A program made the position numbers and the translations under genes. The notes under the pieces are model-generated. The model ran no database searches. It was not told the DNA's origin and saw only the letters and a program-made list of their open reading frames with translations. Of a DNA stretch of 64,000 bases, positions 10,123 to 22,253 are shown in pieces. The stretch comes from Glycine soja (lineage: Eukaryota; Streptophyta; Magnoliopsida; Fabales; Fabaceae): positions 13,242,485-13,306,484 of the forward strand of contig NC_041002.1 of the NCBI RefSeq assembly GCF_004193775.1. The letters are read 5' to 3'. Positions within the stretch are counted from its first letter, which is position 1, and each line of letters begins with the position of its first letter.

Positions 10123-11878
10123 TGTCATACCCTAATTTCGTCCGGGGATCATCCATTGTTGGGATGCAACCCTCGTTTGACCACTTCGAGTAACTTGGCA
10201 CCCATTGTTAGGCAATTCGTGAAGTTCTGAGACGTGCCCGAAGTCAAAAGAAAGCATTGTAGCACAATCCGTGAAGTTCCGTGACATGCCGGAAATTAAA
10301 AGGAAGTGTTAGTGCGCAATCCGTAAAGTTCCGTAATATTCTGGAAGGCAAAAAAGGGATGATTACATAATCCGTAAGGTTCCGTAACATTACGGAAAGA
10401 AAACAATTATCGTTACGAAATTCGTAAATTTCCGTAACGTTACGGAAAAAGAATCAACAAAAAAAAGGCAGGGGGTGTATTTAGTAAATAGGGGGTGCAA
10501 ATAGCAACCAGGCCCACTTGGACCTTCCAGGATGTTCCTCCAGAAGGCGGTTGCTTCTAGAGGAAGCAACCTAGCTCGCCTGGGCGAGCTAGGTGGCAAG
10601 CTCCTCCTTCCTTTTCCTATAAATAGGGGAAGGAGGGAAGAACAAAAATGTTCAACACTCCTGGTATCTGAGATTCACTTAAAATTAGTGAGAAAAATTG
10701 TTTCCGTGAAGAAAATCCAAGCCGAGGCGCTTCCGTAACGCTTCCGTGACGTTTCCGTGGGTGATTTCACGAAGATTTTCAACCGTTCTTCGTCGTTCGT
10801 CGTTCGTCGTTCGTTCTTCGGTCTTCAACCGGTAAGTTCCCGAAATCGAACTTTTCAATTCATTTTATGTATCCTTAGTGGTCTTCATTTGTTTCGCGTG
10901 CTTTTATTTTCATTTCATTTATTTTCCGTACCCCCTTTTAACGTGCTTTAGTCATTTATTTAAGTCATTTTTTCGCCTAATAAAAAATAAAATAAATTTC
11001 CACTGATCATTCATATTGTAACATCCTTTAATTTCTGTTAAAATGAATTTCGACCGTTCGGTCATGCCGTAACCATGTTTAAAACCAAAAAAGAGACAAA
11101 ATAATAATATAATAATCAAAAATATCTTTTAGTAAAATAAATCAAAGAAAAAATCAATTAGACGTTTTTTCTTTGGGATTTTTCTTTCTTAATCAAATTG
11201 ACTAATAACCAAAGTGAAACTAAGGCTAAAATCAATTCATAAATCAAACTTTTGTCATCACCTAAAAAGCCATTTTTAAGGTCCAACGCCTTAAAATGGT
11301 CTTTTCCACCTTTATTGTTTAAACATAGATTTCTAAAAAAGGCCTAAAATCAACACATAGTTTTATTACCTCTTTCAAAAATAAAGAGATCATTAATGGT
11401 CCAACGCCTTAAATGACCTTTCATTCAATCAAAAACATATTTTGCAAAAAAGGATAAAAACAACTTAACCAAACACTTTGTTCTCAAAGAACTACGTAGG
11501 TCTAATTTCCTTATCACAATTGAGGAATACGTAGGAGCAAAGGGAAACACCCTTGTCAACCACAAAAAGATAAAAATATAAAAAGGCATAAAAAGACATA
11601 AGAACGTAAAAAGGGAAAATAACATAAATTGAAGTCATATTTGCACATTTGATTAAAGGTTGTCGTCCCTTGTGACGGACGTGTGGGGTGTTAATACCTT
11701 CCCCGTGCGTAAATACAACTCTCGAACCTTTCATTTAAAGTTCGTAGACCACGTCTTTTCCGGTTTTTCCGACGTTTTCCTCAAATAAACGTTGGTGGCG
11801 ACTCCGTGCGTATCCCTTTCTTGGAAGATGCACCCGCGAGTCACGCGTCGCCCTCCCGCCGAAGGGTAGGTTGCGACA
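10123..11878 (+). repeat. 5' LTR of the Ogre-like element
   Basis: 1756 bp, TG...CA ends. U3 contains repeated TTCCGTAACG/CGTTACGGAA half-palindromes at 10250-10450. A TATA box is at 10618. A run of CGTTCGTCGTT-type repeats lies near 10785-10820. Its partner is the 3' LTR at 22254-24004. Confidence 0.88.
10618..10625 (+). promoter_or_regulatory. TATA box of the Ogre-like 5' LTR
   Basis: TATAAATA followed by GGGGAAGGAGGG, conserved in the 3' LTR at 22769-22776. Transcription would start roughly 30 bp downstream; this is inferred from spacing only. Confidence 0.65.
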
Positions 11879-11880
11879 AT

Positions 11881-11892
11881 TGGCGACTCCAC
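11881..11892 (+). other. Primer-binding site, tRNA-Arg type
   Basis: Two bases after the 5' LTR comes TGGCGACTCCAC, complementary to the 3' end of a plant tRNA-Arg (GGAGTCGCCA). This primer is typical of Ogre elements and differs from the tRNA-Met sites of elements A and B in this window. Confidence 0.75.
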
Positions 11893-12735
11893 TAGGGACT
11901 GTTTTTAGAGAGTTAGGCCATTTAATCTTGTGCAATGTTTTATCATGACTTTCTCCTTTGTTGGTTTCCCTTTCTTATGTTCTTGTATATATAACTCTTT
12001 GATGCTTTTAGTGCGTTTTAAAATGTATGCATGAGGTAAATATTTATCCATTTGATGCATACAAACACCAACACTATTTGCACACACGGTGAGTTGAAAA
12101 AGGGCCCTATACCCGGGTTCGTAGGAACATAAGGAGTGGAGGTGAATCTGTGATCATGCTAGGTCTCCGACTTGCTTGATTACAGTGAACCCTCATCTAG
12201 AGTTTTTCTCTTTGATAAACATATTGTTGCTAGTAGTCCCTACTACTGCAATATGTCCTTCAAAGGGAATGATACCTCTAGAGACCATCAAGAGAGATAT
12301 GACCACCTTGGGAATTATCACTAAAAGCCCTTTTAGCTCCCTCCCTTGTAGGTCCCTAAAATAGGGGCACGGAGCAAACATGCTGCGTGCCATTTTTCAC
12401 ACTGCCATGCATGTAGTCAAATGTCGTGTACCCCTTTGATTATATTTGTTTGTGAATATTGTTGTACTATGTACATCCCCGTGTTGTGCCTTTCACATAT
12501 GCATCACACACAGGTTCTGTCTTGATCCCCTCTCTTTGGCAAACCAACGGAGGGTCCGTGTCACCTTCTTAAATACATGCGTCGGGCACTATATCTAAGA
12601 AGGAAACAATTTCTCGGGCTCCCGTATTCATAAATTGCATCTGTGTCATATGCATTTCTTCATGCATTCATCCATTCCACCCATGATAGATGTCGAAGTT
12701 TTGATTCGCACCGATTTTTTTTCACTTTAGTAAAC

Positions 12736-14599
12736 ATGGGAACAAATCAAACTGGCAAAAAGTTTTATCAAGTCAAGGTCAAGAGCCTAGGAATCACCAG
12801 TCTAAAAGAGTTAGGGCAGTTTATGGGTCAGCTCCAGCGGCAAGCTTTTCGCAAAGCTTATGGTAAAATCTGGGACCTAGCCATGGTAGAAGTCTCCACA
12901 GAGGCCATTGCTTCCCTCACCCAGTATTATGATCAGCCATTGAGGTGCTTCACCTTTGGGGACTTCCAGCTATCACCCATGGTAGAAGAATTTGAAGAGA
13001 TCCTAGGATGTCCTCTATGGGGAAGGAGACCATACCTCTTCTATGGGTTCTATCCCTCATTAGGTAGAATTTCTAAGATAGTCCAAATCTCGGCACAGGA
13101 ATTAGACCACAGAAAGCAAGTCAAAAATGGGGTGGTTGGAATACCGAGAAAATATTTGGAGGCAAAAGCAATAATCTTGGCTGGTAAAGGCGAATGGGCC
13201 CCGTTCATAGACATTCTCACACTGTTGATCTTCGGAGGATTCCTTTTTCCGAATGTGGATGGGTTGGTGGACCTAGCAGCGATCGATGCTTTTCTCGCCT
13301 ATCATGACCATAAGGAAAGCCCGGTTGCCGCTATGCTAGCCGACCTATATGACACCTTCGACCGAAGGTGTGAGAAGAGCAGTACGAGGATTGTTTGCTG
13401 TACTCCAGCTCTTTATGTATGGTTGGTTTCGCACCTTTTTCGCCAAGAGGTAAGGCATGCTTGCCTGCTAGAAAGTCACCGTTCATGCACAGAGAAAGGA
13501 GGCGCAAATTGGGCCAACTCTTAGAAAACAAAGAAGGAGTGTCTATCAACTGGTTCCCTCGATGGAAAGAAGGGGGAGTCGGAGTTCTTATTTCGTGCGG
13601 AGGATTTCCGAATGTTCCCTTGATAGGGACGAGGGGTTGCATCAGTTACAATCCCGTTCTTGCTATAAGACAACTTGGCTACCCTATGAGAGGGACACCA
13701 CTAGAGGAAGAGATTGCACCTGTCATTTCAAGAGGTTTCAATAAGACCAACATGGAGAGGCTTCAGAAGGTCCGTAAGGCATGGGAGGTGTTGCGAAAGA
13801 AGGACAAAGAACTCAGGGGCAGTAACAATGGGCCCTCGGTGGCTACCATAAGTGGTTGAGAGCCCACGTGCAAGGTTTGGATTGGCTTCTGAGTTTGAGA
13901 ACCGCTAAAAGGGAGGAAGTTGAGGCACCGGAGGAAGACGAAGAGGTGCAGGCCCTTAGGACAGAACTCGAGCAAGCTCAAACAGTCAAAGAAAGGTTCA
14001 AATCAGCAGCTCTGAAGATCCGAAAGGAGAATGCCGAACTGAGAGATATAAATATAGCTACCACCAAGGCCTTGGAACAAGAGACCAAGAGGGCTCGTAG
14101 GGAAGAGCACGGCCGGAACAAGTTCCGAGGGGCTCTGTGGGGCAGCAACAGCGAGCTTAAGCTCCGGAGAGAGGAAAGGGACCAATCACGAGTAGACAGT
14201 CTGATCTTGAAAGATGAGTTGAAGGCTTGCTCAAGGTCCAAAAGAAACCTACCTCAGCGGTTATGCGAGACAGGGACCAACATGTTAGCTATTGTCAACA
14301 AATACCAAGAATAGCTAAATCTAGCCACGGCCCACGAGCATAAAGTGGCGGACGAGTATGCCCGATTGTACGCGGAAAAGGAGGCTAGAGGAAGGGTGAT
14401 TGACTCGTTACATCAAGAGGCAACAATGTGGATGGACTGATTTGCTCTTACCTTGAACGGGAGTCAAGAACTTCCCCGATTGCTAGCCAAGGCCAAAGTG
14501 ATGGCGGACACCTACTCCGCCCCCGAGGAGATCCACGGACTTCTCAGCTATGGTCAGCATATGATAGATTTAATGGCCCATATAATTAGAAACTGCTAG
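12736..14599 (+). pseudogene. Ogre-type ORF1 protein (plant-specific, with C-terminal coiled coil), frameshifted
   Basis: The ATG at 12736 opens MGTNQTGKKFYQVKVKSLGI, and the frame runs to about 13440. A frameshift follows; the protein continues in another frame (MHRERRRKLGQLL at about 13490, GVSINWFPRWKEGGVGVLIS, then GYPMRGTPLEEEI). A second shift lies just before 13856 (YHKWLRAHVQGLDWL). A long Glu/Arg/Lys coiled coil spans 13910-14320, broken by a TAG near 14312 and a TGA near 14438. The last stop is TAG at 14597. The globular part (ILGCPLWGRRPYLFYGFYPS) resembles the DUF7745-like protein found upstream of gag in legume Ogre elements; its function is unknown. Confidence 0.7.
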
Positions 14600-15611
14600 G
14601 AAAGTTTGTATTGTCACTCAGATCTTGACTAGTTATAAACTTTCTGAATGAAATGAGTTTATCCCGCGTTTTTACTCCAAAGATCAGTGCAAATCAAATC
14701 ACTCTCGCATTTTATCTCTAGCATGCATTCATATCATGCATCACATAAGCATCTCTTCATGGCATCATAATGAACATATCGTTCCTGCATTTGTCCGTTA
14801 TCATATTCCGGCATCACATTTTGCATAAGTCATTGCATCATCATGCATATGCGTTCAACATACTTTTTGTTCTACAAACTGCATACCTTTTGTTTTCATG
14901 TTCGCTCATGCATGATCCTTGCATTTTCCTCTGCAAAAAACAAAAGGAAAGCATGAAAATTCATGATGCATGCTTAGTTGCATATATTCGGTACCATGAG
15001 CCAACCTTGTTGGGATCATAAACCCGTTTCACTTAAAAACAAAATGATTGAACATGGTACGTAATGCATGGTTAACTAGGAAATGATGTTTCTTCGGGAA
15101 TCTCAATTTCATAATTACATTTTCCATGCATAGCTTAAAGTATGCCCGGGTCATTCATCCCTATGAAATGTTGTTGAAGTATTGGCGATCAGAATTGCCA
15201 TTCCTTGGATTATAGGGTTGAACCAAGCTCATGCTTTTACGAAAAGGTTCATCAAGTCAAGTTGAAATATGGAAGTAACCATCTTGCAAAAATTGGGGCA
15301 AAAGATGGATCGAGTTACATCACTGCTTCGTCTACTGCCAAACACATTTAGGATTGTTGATGTCCTTGTTACTTCCAGTTTCACCTTGGCAAAGATGTCA
15401 TGGACCATGTTGAAAATCTAAATTGATTCAACCCCATGTCCTGCATAAAAATTCACAATACTGTGCATCATTCGCATACATCCGTGCTTTTGATTGGTTG
15501 CATTGCTCGTTGCATTCTTTCCTTGAAAAAAAAGGAACTTAATCATTGTTATCAAAAAGAAAAGAACACGCTTTACGATGCCCTTACCGAACCTGTGCTA
15601 GAGCTAGAGTA
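14600..15611. other. Spacer between ORF1 and gag of the Ogre-like element
   Basis: AT-rich sequence with many GCATCAT/TGCATG-like short repeats at 14720-14960. No supported gene. In Ogre elements the gag-pol frame starts after such a spacer. Confidence 0.45.
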
Positions 15612-17349
15612 ATGGGTGAAGTAGAGGAGGTGCAAGAGCAGATGAAGGCCGACATGGAGGCCATGAAAGAACAAATGGCCACAATGATGGAGGCCATAAT
15701 GAGCATGAAGAAGATAATGGAAGCCAATGCAGTTGCAGTTGCCGCTACTAGCACTGTTGCTAAGGTGAACCCGATGCCCCCATCTGATCTCAACCAAATG
15801 AATCATCCAACCTCAGATATGGTGGGCAAAGATTTGGGAAGTACGAGCGGCCCTCATTATGTGCAAATTCAAAACAAGCACGCCTTCACGCCATATGGCT
15901 TGCCTTCCAACTATACACCACCCAATGTGGCGTACACTCCCAATGAGAATGTCAATAACTCCACTCCGATACTCATTGAGAGCCAATAACCTCAATCTGA
16001 TCAGGCACATGTCTCTCAAACCATGGGGGAGACACATGAAATTCCCCACCACAATCTAGCCGACTTCGAGCCTTGCCTTGGATATGCCACTGAAGGGCAA
16101 GCAGTTGGTGGTATACCCCTGCAAAACACTTTGGAGGGCCCTCAGTATCACCCACAACCACACCTCTTGCATTCCACAACAAGTAAAAACCCTCATGCTA
16201 TGGCTGAGAAGGGAAAGTTGGATCATATAGAGGAAAGGCTCAAGGACATTGAAGGAGGCAAAGATTATGCCTTTGCTAACCTAGAAGAGTTGTTCCTAGT
16301 ACCCAAACATGGTCATTCCCAAGTTCAAGGTGCCGGACTTTGACAAGTACAAGGGGACTACTTGCCCCAAGAACCATCCAAAGATGTATTGTCAGAAGAT
16401 GGGGGCATATGCAAAAGATGAGGAACTACTAATACATTTCTTCCAAGAAAGTCTTACTGGGGTAGCTTTTACCTGGTACGCTAACTTGGAACCTTCCCGA
16501 GTCCATTCTTGGAGGGACTTAATGGTTGCCTTCGTTAAGCAGTATCAGTACAATTCTGATATGGCTTCGGATAGGATGCAACTATAGAACATGTGCAAAA
16601 AAGAGCATGAATCCTTCAAGGAATATGCCCAAAGGTGGAGAGATCTGGCAGCTCAAGTAGCGCCCCCAATAATAGAGAAAGAGATTATCACAATGATAGT
16701 AGACATGTTACCGGTGTTCTACTATGAAAAATGGTGGGTTACACACCTTCAAGTTTTACAGATTTGGTCTTCGCCAGCGAAAGGATCGAAGCGGGTCTGA
16801 AAAGAGGCAAATTTAATCATCTTGCTTGGATGAATGAGAAAACTGGGGCAAATGAAGAGGGTGAGGATGAGGGAGAAACCCATGCTGTGACTGCCATTCC
16901 TATACGGCCAAGTTTCCCACCAACCCAACGATGTCATTACTTAGCCAATAACAACCCTTCTCCTTACCTACCACCCATTTATCCATAAATGCCATCCCTA
17001 AATAAACCACAAAACCCACCTTCCACACAACCAATGCTAAACACCACCTTTAGCACAAACCAAAACACCAACCAAGGAAGGAATTTTGCAGTAAAAAGCC
17101 TGTAGAATTCACCCCAATTCTGGTATCCTATGCTAACTTGCTCCATTATCTACTTGATACTGCAATGGTAGCCATAACCCCTGCTAGGTTTCCTCAACCT
17201 CCATTTTCTGAGGATACGACTCGAACGCAATGTGTGCTTATCATGGAGGAGCCCCGGGGCATTCTATTGAGCATTGTATGACCCTGAAGCATAGGGTGAA
17301 AAGTCTAATTGATGCGGGCTGACTGAAATTTGAGGAGAATCGCGTATGA
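15612..17349 (+). pseudogene. Ogre-type gag, broken
   Basis: It starts at MGEVEEVQEQMKADMEAMKE with a Met/Glu-rich coiled coil. A Pro/Asn-rich linker follows, then the capsid-like core (FKVPDFDKYKGTTCPKNH, LLIHFFQESLTGVAFTWYAN, W..L...F..QY) at about 16310-16570 and ESFKEYAQRWRDLAAQV at 16610. A CCHC-like knuckle lies near 17240, best read across a frameshift as CAYHGGAPGHSIEHC. Breaks seen are TAA at 15987, a one-base shift near 16305 before MVIPKFKVP, TAG at 16585, a shift near 16730, and further stops after 16986. Nothing homologous to protease or RT follows. Gag would form the particle; this copy cannot make it. Confidence 0.78.
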
Positions 17350-18637
17350 GTCCTGACATTGACAAGCGACACCACATATGGGGCAATTTTGAAAGCTGTT
17401 GTTAGGCGTCTCTAATGACTCATCAGGATTTCCAAGTTTATGCCATTATTGTAAATCACAGTTACAATGCTAAAATGGATGAATTTGACATCCTTGTCTC
17501 TCTCATCCTTTCACAAACACATCTTTGCTTATTCAACTTCCACCGGAATGTGAGTGTAAGCCTTTGGTTTGTTTGCTCAAAGCGACCTGCGCTCCTGAGT
17601 GTTGACTTCCAAGACCATTCAATCAGAGATTACTCGTTCTGCACGTTGGTGGGGTGCCGTAAACAACGAGTAAATCAGAAAAGTTCAAAAAGAAAAAGAA
17701 AGCATTTGATTGACTGTGTTTTCAAGTAAAAATATAGACATTCATGTGACCTCATTTTATCATTTCAGAAATTTTGTCTTTTTAGAGAGAAGTGAGTTAT
17801 CAAGAATAGGAGTCATTTGACTTAATTCGTCGATTGAAAAAATCCTTCAACTATTTATCGTCCTTGGAAAATTCTTTTTGCAAGAATCAACTGCTTCTTT
17901 CATTCTTCCTTGCTACTAGGTTGTGAAAACAAAGATGGATACCTCAGAGCCCTACACTGGGGCAATGAGGGGCATCGTGCGTGAACCTCAAGTGAACCTA
18001 GGGGCATATTAGAAGTTCTCACCCAATAGGTTCCCAGGTACAAGGTCATGACGAAAGATAACAATTGGTACCTCAAAGCCTTACACTGGGGCAATGAGGG
18101 GCATTGTGCATGAGCCTCAAGTGAACATAGGGGCATATCAAAAGTTCTCACTCGTCGATGTTTTTAAACAAAAAATGGGGGGCAAATCCTGGGATTTCAA
18201 TGGATTGATTGAACATCAAACGACTCCATTACCGTCACTCCCAAATGGTCAAGTGACTAAATCAAATAGGACATACACTCTGAGGGAGTTTCCGGAGAGA
18301 TTAGCAAAATATAGGATAAGGTTGTGTGAATTATCACCTATTTCAAAAGGACAGTCAATCTGTGTTTTCCAAAAAAAAAAATTAATTAAATCAAAATGAA
18401 AATCACAAAATAGGGAAAGAATGTCATGAACATTGTACAACTTTCCATTACGTTGCATTATTTCATATGAAGTCCGCATTTACCAAATTTCACGACAAAA
18501 GGTTGCATGCATCTGCATCCCTAAAAATCATGTTAACTGCATAGATTTCCCACATCTAATGTCTAAATCTTTTGAATTTAGGATGACCGGCCCTCTCAAA
18601 TGAGTCAATCTCATGCTTTCTCATAAGGGTGGACCCT
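17350..18637. other. Non-coding 3' part of the Ogre-like element
   Basis: No pol domain is seen on either strand. Around 17935-18140 there is an imperfect direct repeat of about 120 bp (ACACTGGGGCAATGAGGGGC occurs near 17955 and 18085, followed in each by TGAGGCTCA/GAACCTCAAGTGAAC-like sequence). Confidence 0.5.
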
Positions 18638-18661
18638 TGGGTACTAGCACCCTCTCCTTCA

Positions 18662-19016
18662 GAGGACTGCACGTCCTCACCTTCAGAGGGCTGCATGCCC
18701 TCGCGTTCGGAGGGCTACACGCCCTCGCCTTTAAAGGACTACATGTCCTCGCCATTAGAGGACTGCACGTCCTCGCCTTCAGAGGATTGCACGTCCTTGC
18801 CTCCAGAGGGCTTCACGTCCTCACCTTCAGAGGGTTACACACCCTCATCTTCAGAGGACTATATGTCTTCCCCTTGAGAGGACTACACGTCCTCGCCTTC
18901 GGAGGGCAACACGCCCTCGCCTTTAGAGGGCAACACGTCCTCGCCTTCGGAGGGCAGCACACTCCCTCACCTTTAGAGGGCTACGCGTCCTCGCTTTCAG
19001 AGGACTCCACATCTGC
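18662..19016 (+). repeat. 24-bp hairpin minisatellite, about 15 units
   Basis: Units begin at 18662 and recur every 24 bp (18686, 18710, 18734, 18758, 18782, 18806, 18830, 18854, 18878, 18902, 18926, 18950, 18976, 19000; one 2-base insertion in the thirteenth). Each unit has a 6-base arm, a 5-base loop and a 6-base arm, for example GAGGAC TGCAC GTCCTC, GAGGGC TACAC GCCCTC and GAGGGT TACAC ACCCTC. Twelve of the first fourteen can pair fully if G-T is allowed. The plus strand is open through the array (an 8-residue RGLHVLAF-like repeat), but nothing else suggests it is translated. Confidence 0.9.
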
Positions 19017-19555
19017 ACCTTAAGAGAATTTAAGGTTCTCTGCCCTTAAATGCTTAACCGAGACTTGCACTCCCGGTTAATGGGCCATTAGTTTCCTTTT
19101 ATCAGTTCTTGGGCCACCCCTTGATATTGGAGGGCGCCAACTGTGCGAATACAACCAGAGAGGGAGGCTATCACGCAGCTACTATGCATACCGGGGCAAG
19201 ATTTCACCCGTGCCGCTGCAAAGGGACGAGTGCGAATCATGCGCACCAACATGACCACTCTTACACAGATATGGATGACGTTGCTACTTAGCAACATTCC
19301 GTCCAGCGACCGCAATACCGATCTCCCCCTGCGGAAGTATCAGTTGGTCTGTGCCGTTCCGACATAGGTAAGTATGCATGTGGCTAAACTGATTTCTGAT
19401 GCCATCCACTATTTGCAGGGATCGTGCCCACAAGGCACCTAGTGGACCCGAAGCAGTCCGACAGGGCCCTGGGGCTTTCAGCTCTGGTTACGGGCTTGTG
19501 TCAGTCCTATAGGGTGCCCGTCCCCACAGAAAGGTCATGACATCGTGACATAGGT
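19017..19555. other. Unassigned Ogre-like internal sequence
   Basis: No gene or repeat that I can support. Two AGGTAAGTATGCA(C/T)GTG copies (near 19366 and 19551) border it, suggesting a roughly 185-bp direct duplication or repeated splice-donor-like sequence. Confidence 0.4.
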
Positions 19556-19591
19556 AAGTATGCACGTGAGAAACAAAATATATATATGTAT

Positions 19592-19755
19592 GTGTAGGTA
19601 GCAAGATACCTTGGATATGCATGTATATAGCAAAAATATCTCACAAAACATATATATGTATGTTTAGGTAGCAAGATACCTTGGACACGCATGTATATAG
19701 CAAAATACCTCACAAAAAATATACATATGTTTAGGTAGCAAAATACCTCATGGAA
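19592..19755 (+). repeat. 70-bp tandem repeat, three units
   Basis: AGGTAGCAAGATACCT starts at about 19596, 19666 and 19733, each followed by TTGGA..CGCATGTATATAGCAAAA and a TATATATGTATGT-like stretch. This is another tandem block in the pol-less region of the Ogre-like element. Confidence 0.8.
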
Positions 19756-21177
19756 AAAGAAAAAGAGAGAAAAAAGAAAAAAAATAATAAAAAGTTGTCT
19801 AGCTAAAAAACAACATGCTTTTGAAAAGAGATAACTTCCAACTTTTCTTTGAAAAAATTCACTGGTCATAACAAGTTTTTGAAAAAAATGTGTATACACC
19901 TGAAGGTTAAATGCTGTGAAAGTTTTTTCAAACACCCAAAATAGACCCGGATGAATGCACAAATTGATAAAAGAACATATTTTGGAAACACTGGGTTGAC
20001 TAAAGTAGAGAGAATGAATTATGAGCCCTAGCATCACATGACCAAATTTTTTTGACACTTGAGTGTCCACATAGGTGCATGCACGACTAGTTTTGCATAA
20101 AATTTCCAAATCATCATTGTTGCATTTGTGTCATGGAAATAATGTGGGACATCCCCTTTTATCCTTGAATCGAACCAAACCCTGACATATATCATGTCCA
20201 GCCGTGCTACAAGCCTTGAGCCAAAATCCCAATTTACCATAAACCTTGACCCAGGGTGAGAATGTCAATCCTTGCCCTTAGAAGATAACAAAAAGAAAGG
20301 AAATTCCCAATCAAAAGAGCGGGAGAAAACAAAAAGAGAAAATTCCCAATCGAAGAGTGGGAGAAAGCGAAAAAAAAGAAAGAAAATTCCCAATCAAAGA
20401 TCGGAAGAAAATAGAAGAAACATGCAGAAAGGTCTTTGGACCAGACAATATCTGAACAATACAAAATTGTCACCAAAGAAAAAAAAAAGAAAGGAAACCA
20501 CGACATAAAGTGGTCTTCTCCCTTTGATTGCCAACCAAAAATCCTATGCGCTAGCGACTTTCTCGCCCCGCACTAAACAAAAATAGAAAAGGAAAAGGCA
20601 AGAACACTTAAAGCCAAAGTTCCCACCAAAAAACACCATTCCCAAGAAAAAGTCCTATTGATCCATGATCACGCATGTAATCTTTGATTTGATAGGAAAT
20701 AATTTGCAAAATCAAGTAATGGCATATCTGTGGTTCGGAATTAGGATGAAACACTTACCTGTTGGAGATTGATACACTTTGAGTGATTTTCTTCTATTTT
20801 TGTTGAACCCAGTGTTTCCTCTAAATGGTCATTTAGAAACGAAATGCTAACATCCAAAATCTCATTTATGGTTATGAGAAGATTTCATCAGCATACTCCC
20901 CTTCCCTGGTAGACACATTGTTTTTCATCGGAAAAACATATGTTGCTCTGATTAGTTGGAAGTTTTGTCTCTTTACTAAAACATGTTCGCATTTTAGTGA
21001 AGAAAACACCGAGACTATTTTTAGTCTCACAAGTTATCCAGAACTACGTAGGTCTGAGTTCCTCATTGAGGATACGTAGGAGCGAGAGCCTCGCTTTTGT
21101 CGGCCGCCCCACAATCTCTGTCATACTGACCCTGGAGTCATGTGACAGGCGGAAATACCCAAGCGGTTATCCGTATA
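19756..21177. other. A-rich non-coding stretch of the Ogre-like element
   Basis: Contains purine-rich repeats at 20280-20500, with copies of AATTCCCAATC(A/G)AAGAGCGGGAG-like sequence at about 20300, 20342 and 20387. No supported gene. At 21040-21080 the sequence ACTACGTAGGTCTGA also occurs in both LTRs (near 11490 and 23618). Confidence 0.5.
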
Positions 21178-21700
21178 AACCTTTCTTTTGCTATCTTTAA
21201 GACTCAAAGCATGATAGCACGCAGAGACTAACATCGTCTTCTGCGCCTTTTGTCATCCAGAGGCGGCGGGCCCGATGACATACGGGAACCATTTGGTCCT
21301 GCACTTTTAAACTTTCTTTTGCTATCTCTAAGACTCAAAGCATGATAGCACGCAGAGACTAACGTCGTCTTCTGCGCCTTTTGTCGTCCAGAGGCGGCGG
21401 GCCCGATGACATGTGGGAACCATTTGGTCCCGAACTTTTAAACTTTCTTTTGCTATCTCTAAGACTTAAAGCATGATAGCACGCAGAGACTAACGTCATC
21501 TTCTGCGCCTTTTGTCATCCAGAGGCGACGGGCCCGATGACATGCGAGAACCATTTGGTCCCGCACTTTTAAACTTTCTTTTGCTATCTCTAAGACTCAA
21601 AGCATGATAGCACGCAGAGAATAACGTCGTCTTCTGCGCCTTTTGTCATCCAGAGGCGGCGGGCCCAATGACATGTGGAGACCAATTACGGTCATCCGCA
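21178..21700 (+). repeat. 131-bp tandem repeat, about four units
   Basis: AAAC(C)TTTCTTTTGCTATCT recurs at about 21178, 21309, 21440 and 21571, an exact 131-bp spacing. Each unit includes GCATGATAGCACGCAGAGAC, TTCTGCGCCTTTTGTC and CAGAGGCGGCGGGCCCGATG. Similarity between units is very high, so the array was recently homogenised. Ogre elements commonly carry such arrays before the 3' LTR. Confidence 0.9.
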
Positions 21701-22095
21701 CGCTCGATGAGTGATAAACGCATAGAGACTAACAACGTCTTTTGCGCCCTTTGTCGTTCAGGAGCAGCGAGTCGAGTGATAAATGCGCAGAGACAAATTC
21801 TGCGCCTTTTGTCATTCAGATTTCGCAAGTCGAGTGATAAATGAACATAGACAAATTATGGTCATTTTGCGCCCTTTGTCATTCAGTGAAAGTAAGTCGA
21901 GAGGGGGGCAGAGACCAATTATGGTCATACCGTACACCTTTTCGCCATCCAGAGGCGATCATGTCCGGTGGCACGCAGAGACAAATTATGGTCGTTCTGC
22001 GCCTTGCCGCCCAGGCTCAATCGCGTCCAAAGACACGCAAAGACAAAGTATGGTCATTTTGCGCCTTGTGTCAACCAGGAGGAACGAATTCGACA
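21701..22095 (+). repeat. Decayed, shortened units of the same array
   Basis: CGCAGAGACAAA and TTTGCGCC(T/C)TTTGTC motifs keep recurring about every 60-70 bp to 22070, but the units are shorter and diverged from the 131-bp block. This looks like an older edge of the array. Confidence 0.7.
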
Positions 22096-22238
22096 GTATC
22101 AGGATGATGTGTCGATACTGATCATTTTCGAATTTTTGCAGGTTCCGCTGACAGGGAGATTCACCGGCCGAATGGTGTTTCGCTCGAACGAAATTAGTGT
22201 CTTATCTTTACTTCCCTTTTATCTCCAATAAAAGACAA

Positions 22239-22253
22239 GTAAAGAGGGACAAC
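22239..22253 (+). other. Polypurine tract of the Ogre-like element
   Basis: The purine-rich GTAAAGAGGGACAAC lies directly before the TGTCAT of the 3' LTR, where plus-strand DNA synthesis would be primed. Confidence 0.65.

Noticed and set aside
12643..12735. Upstream start for Ogre ORF1
   Set aside because: The extra codons before 12736 are His/Phe-rich and unlike the conserved start MGTNQTGKK.
18662..19016. CRISPR-like array
   Set aside because: Period is 24 bp with no unique spacers, in a plant retroelement. It is a minisatellite.
20272..20508. A Lys/Arg-rich 78-codon protein
   Set aside because: It is a translation of purine-rich tandem repeats without other coding signs.
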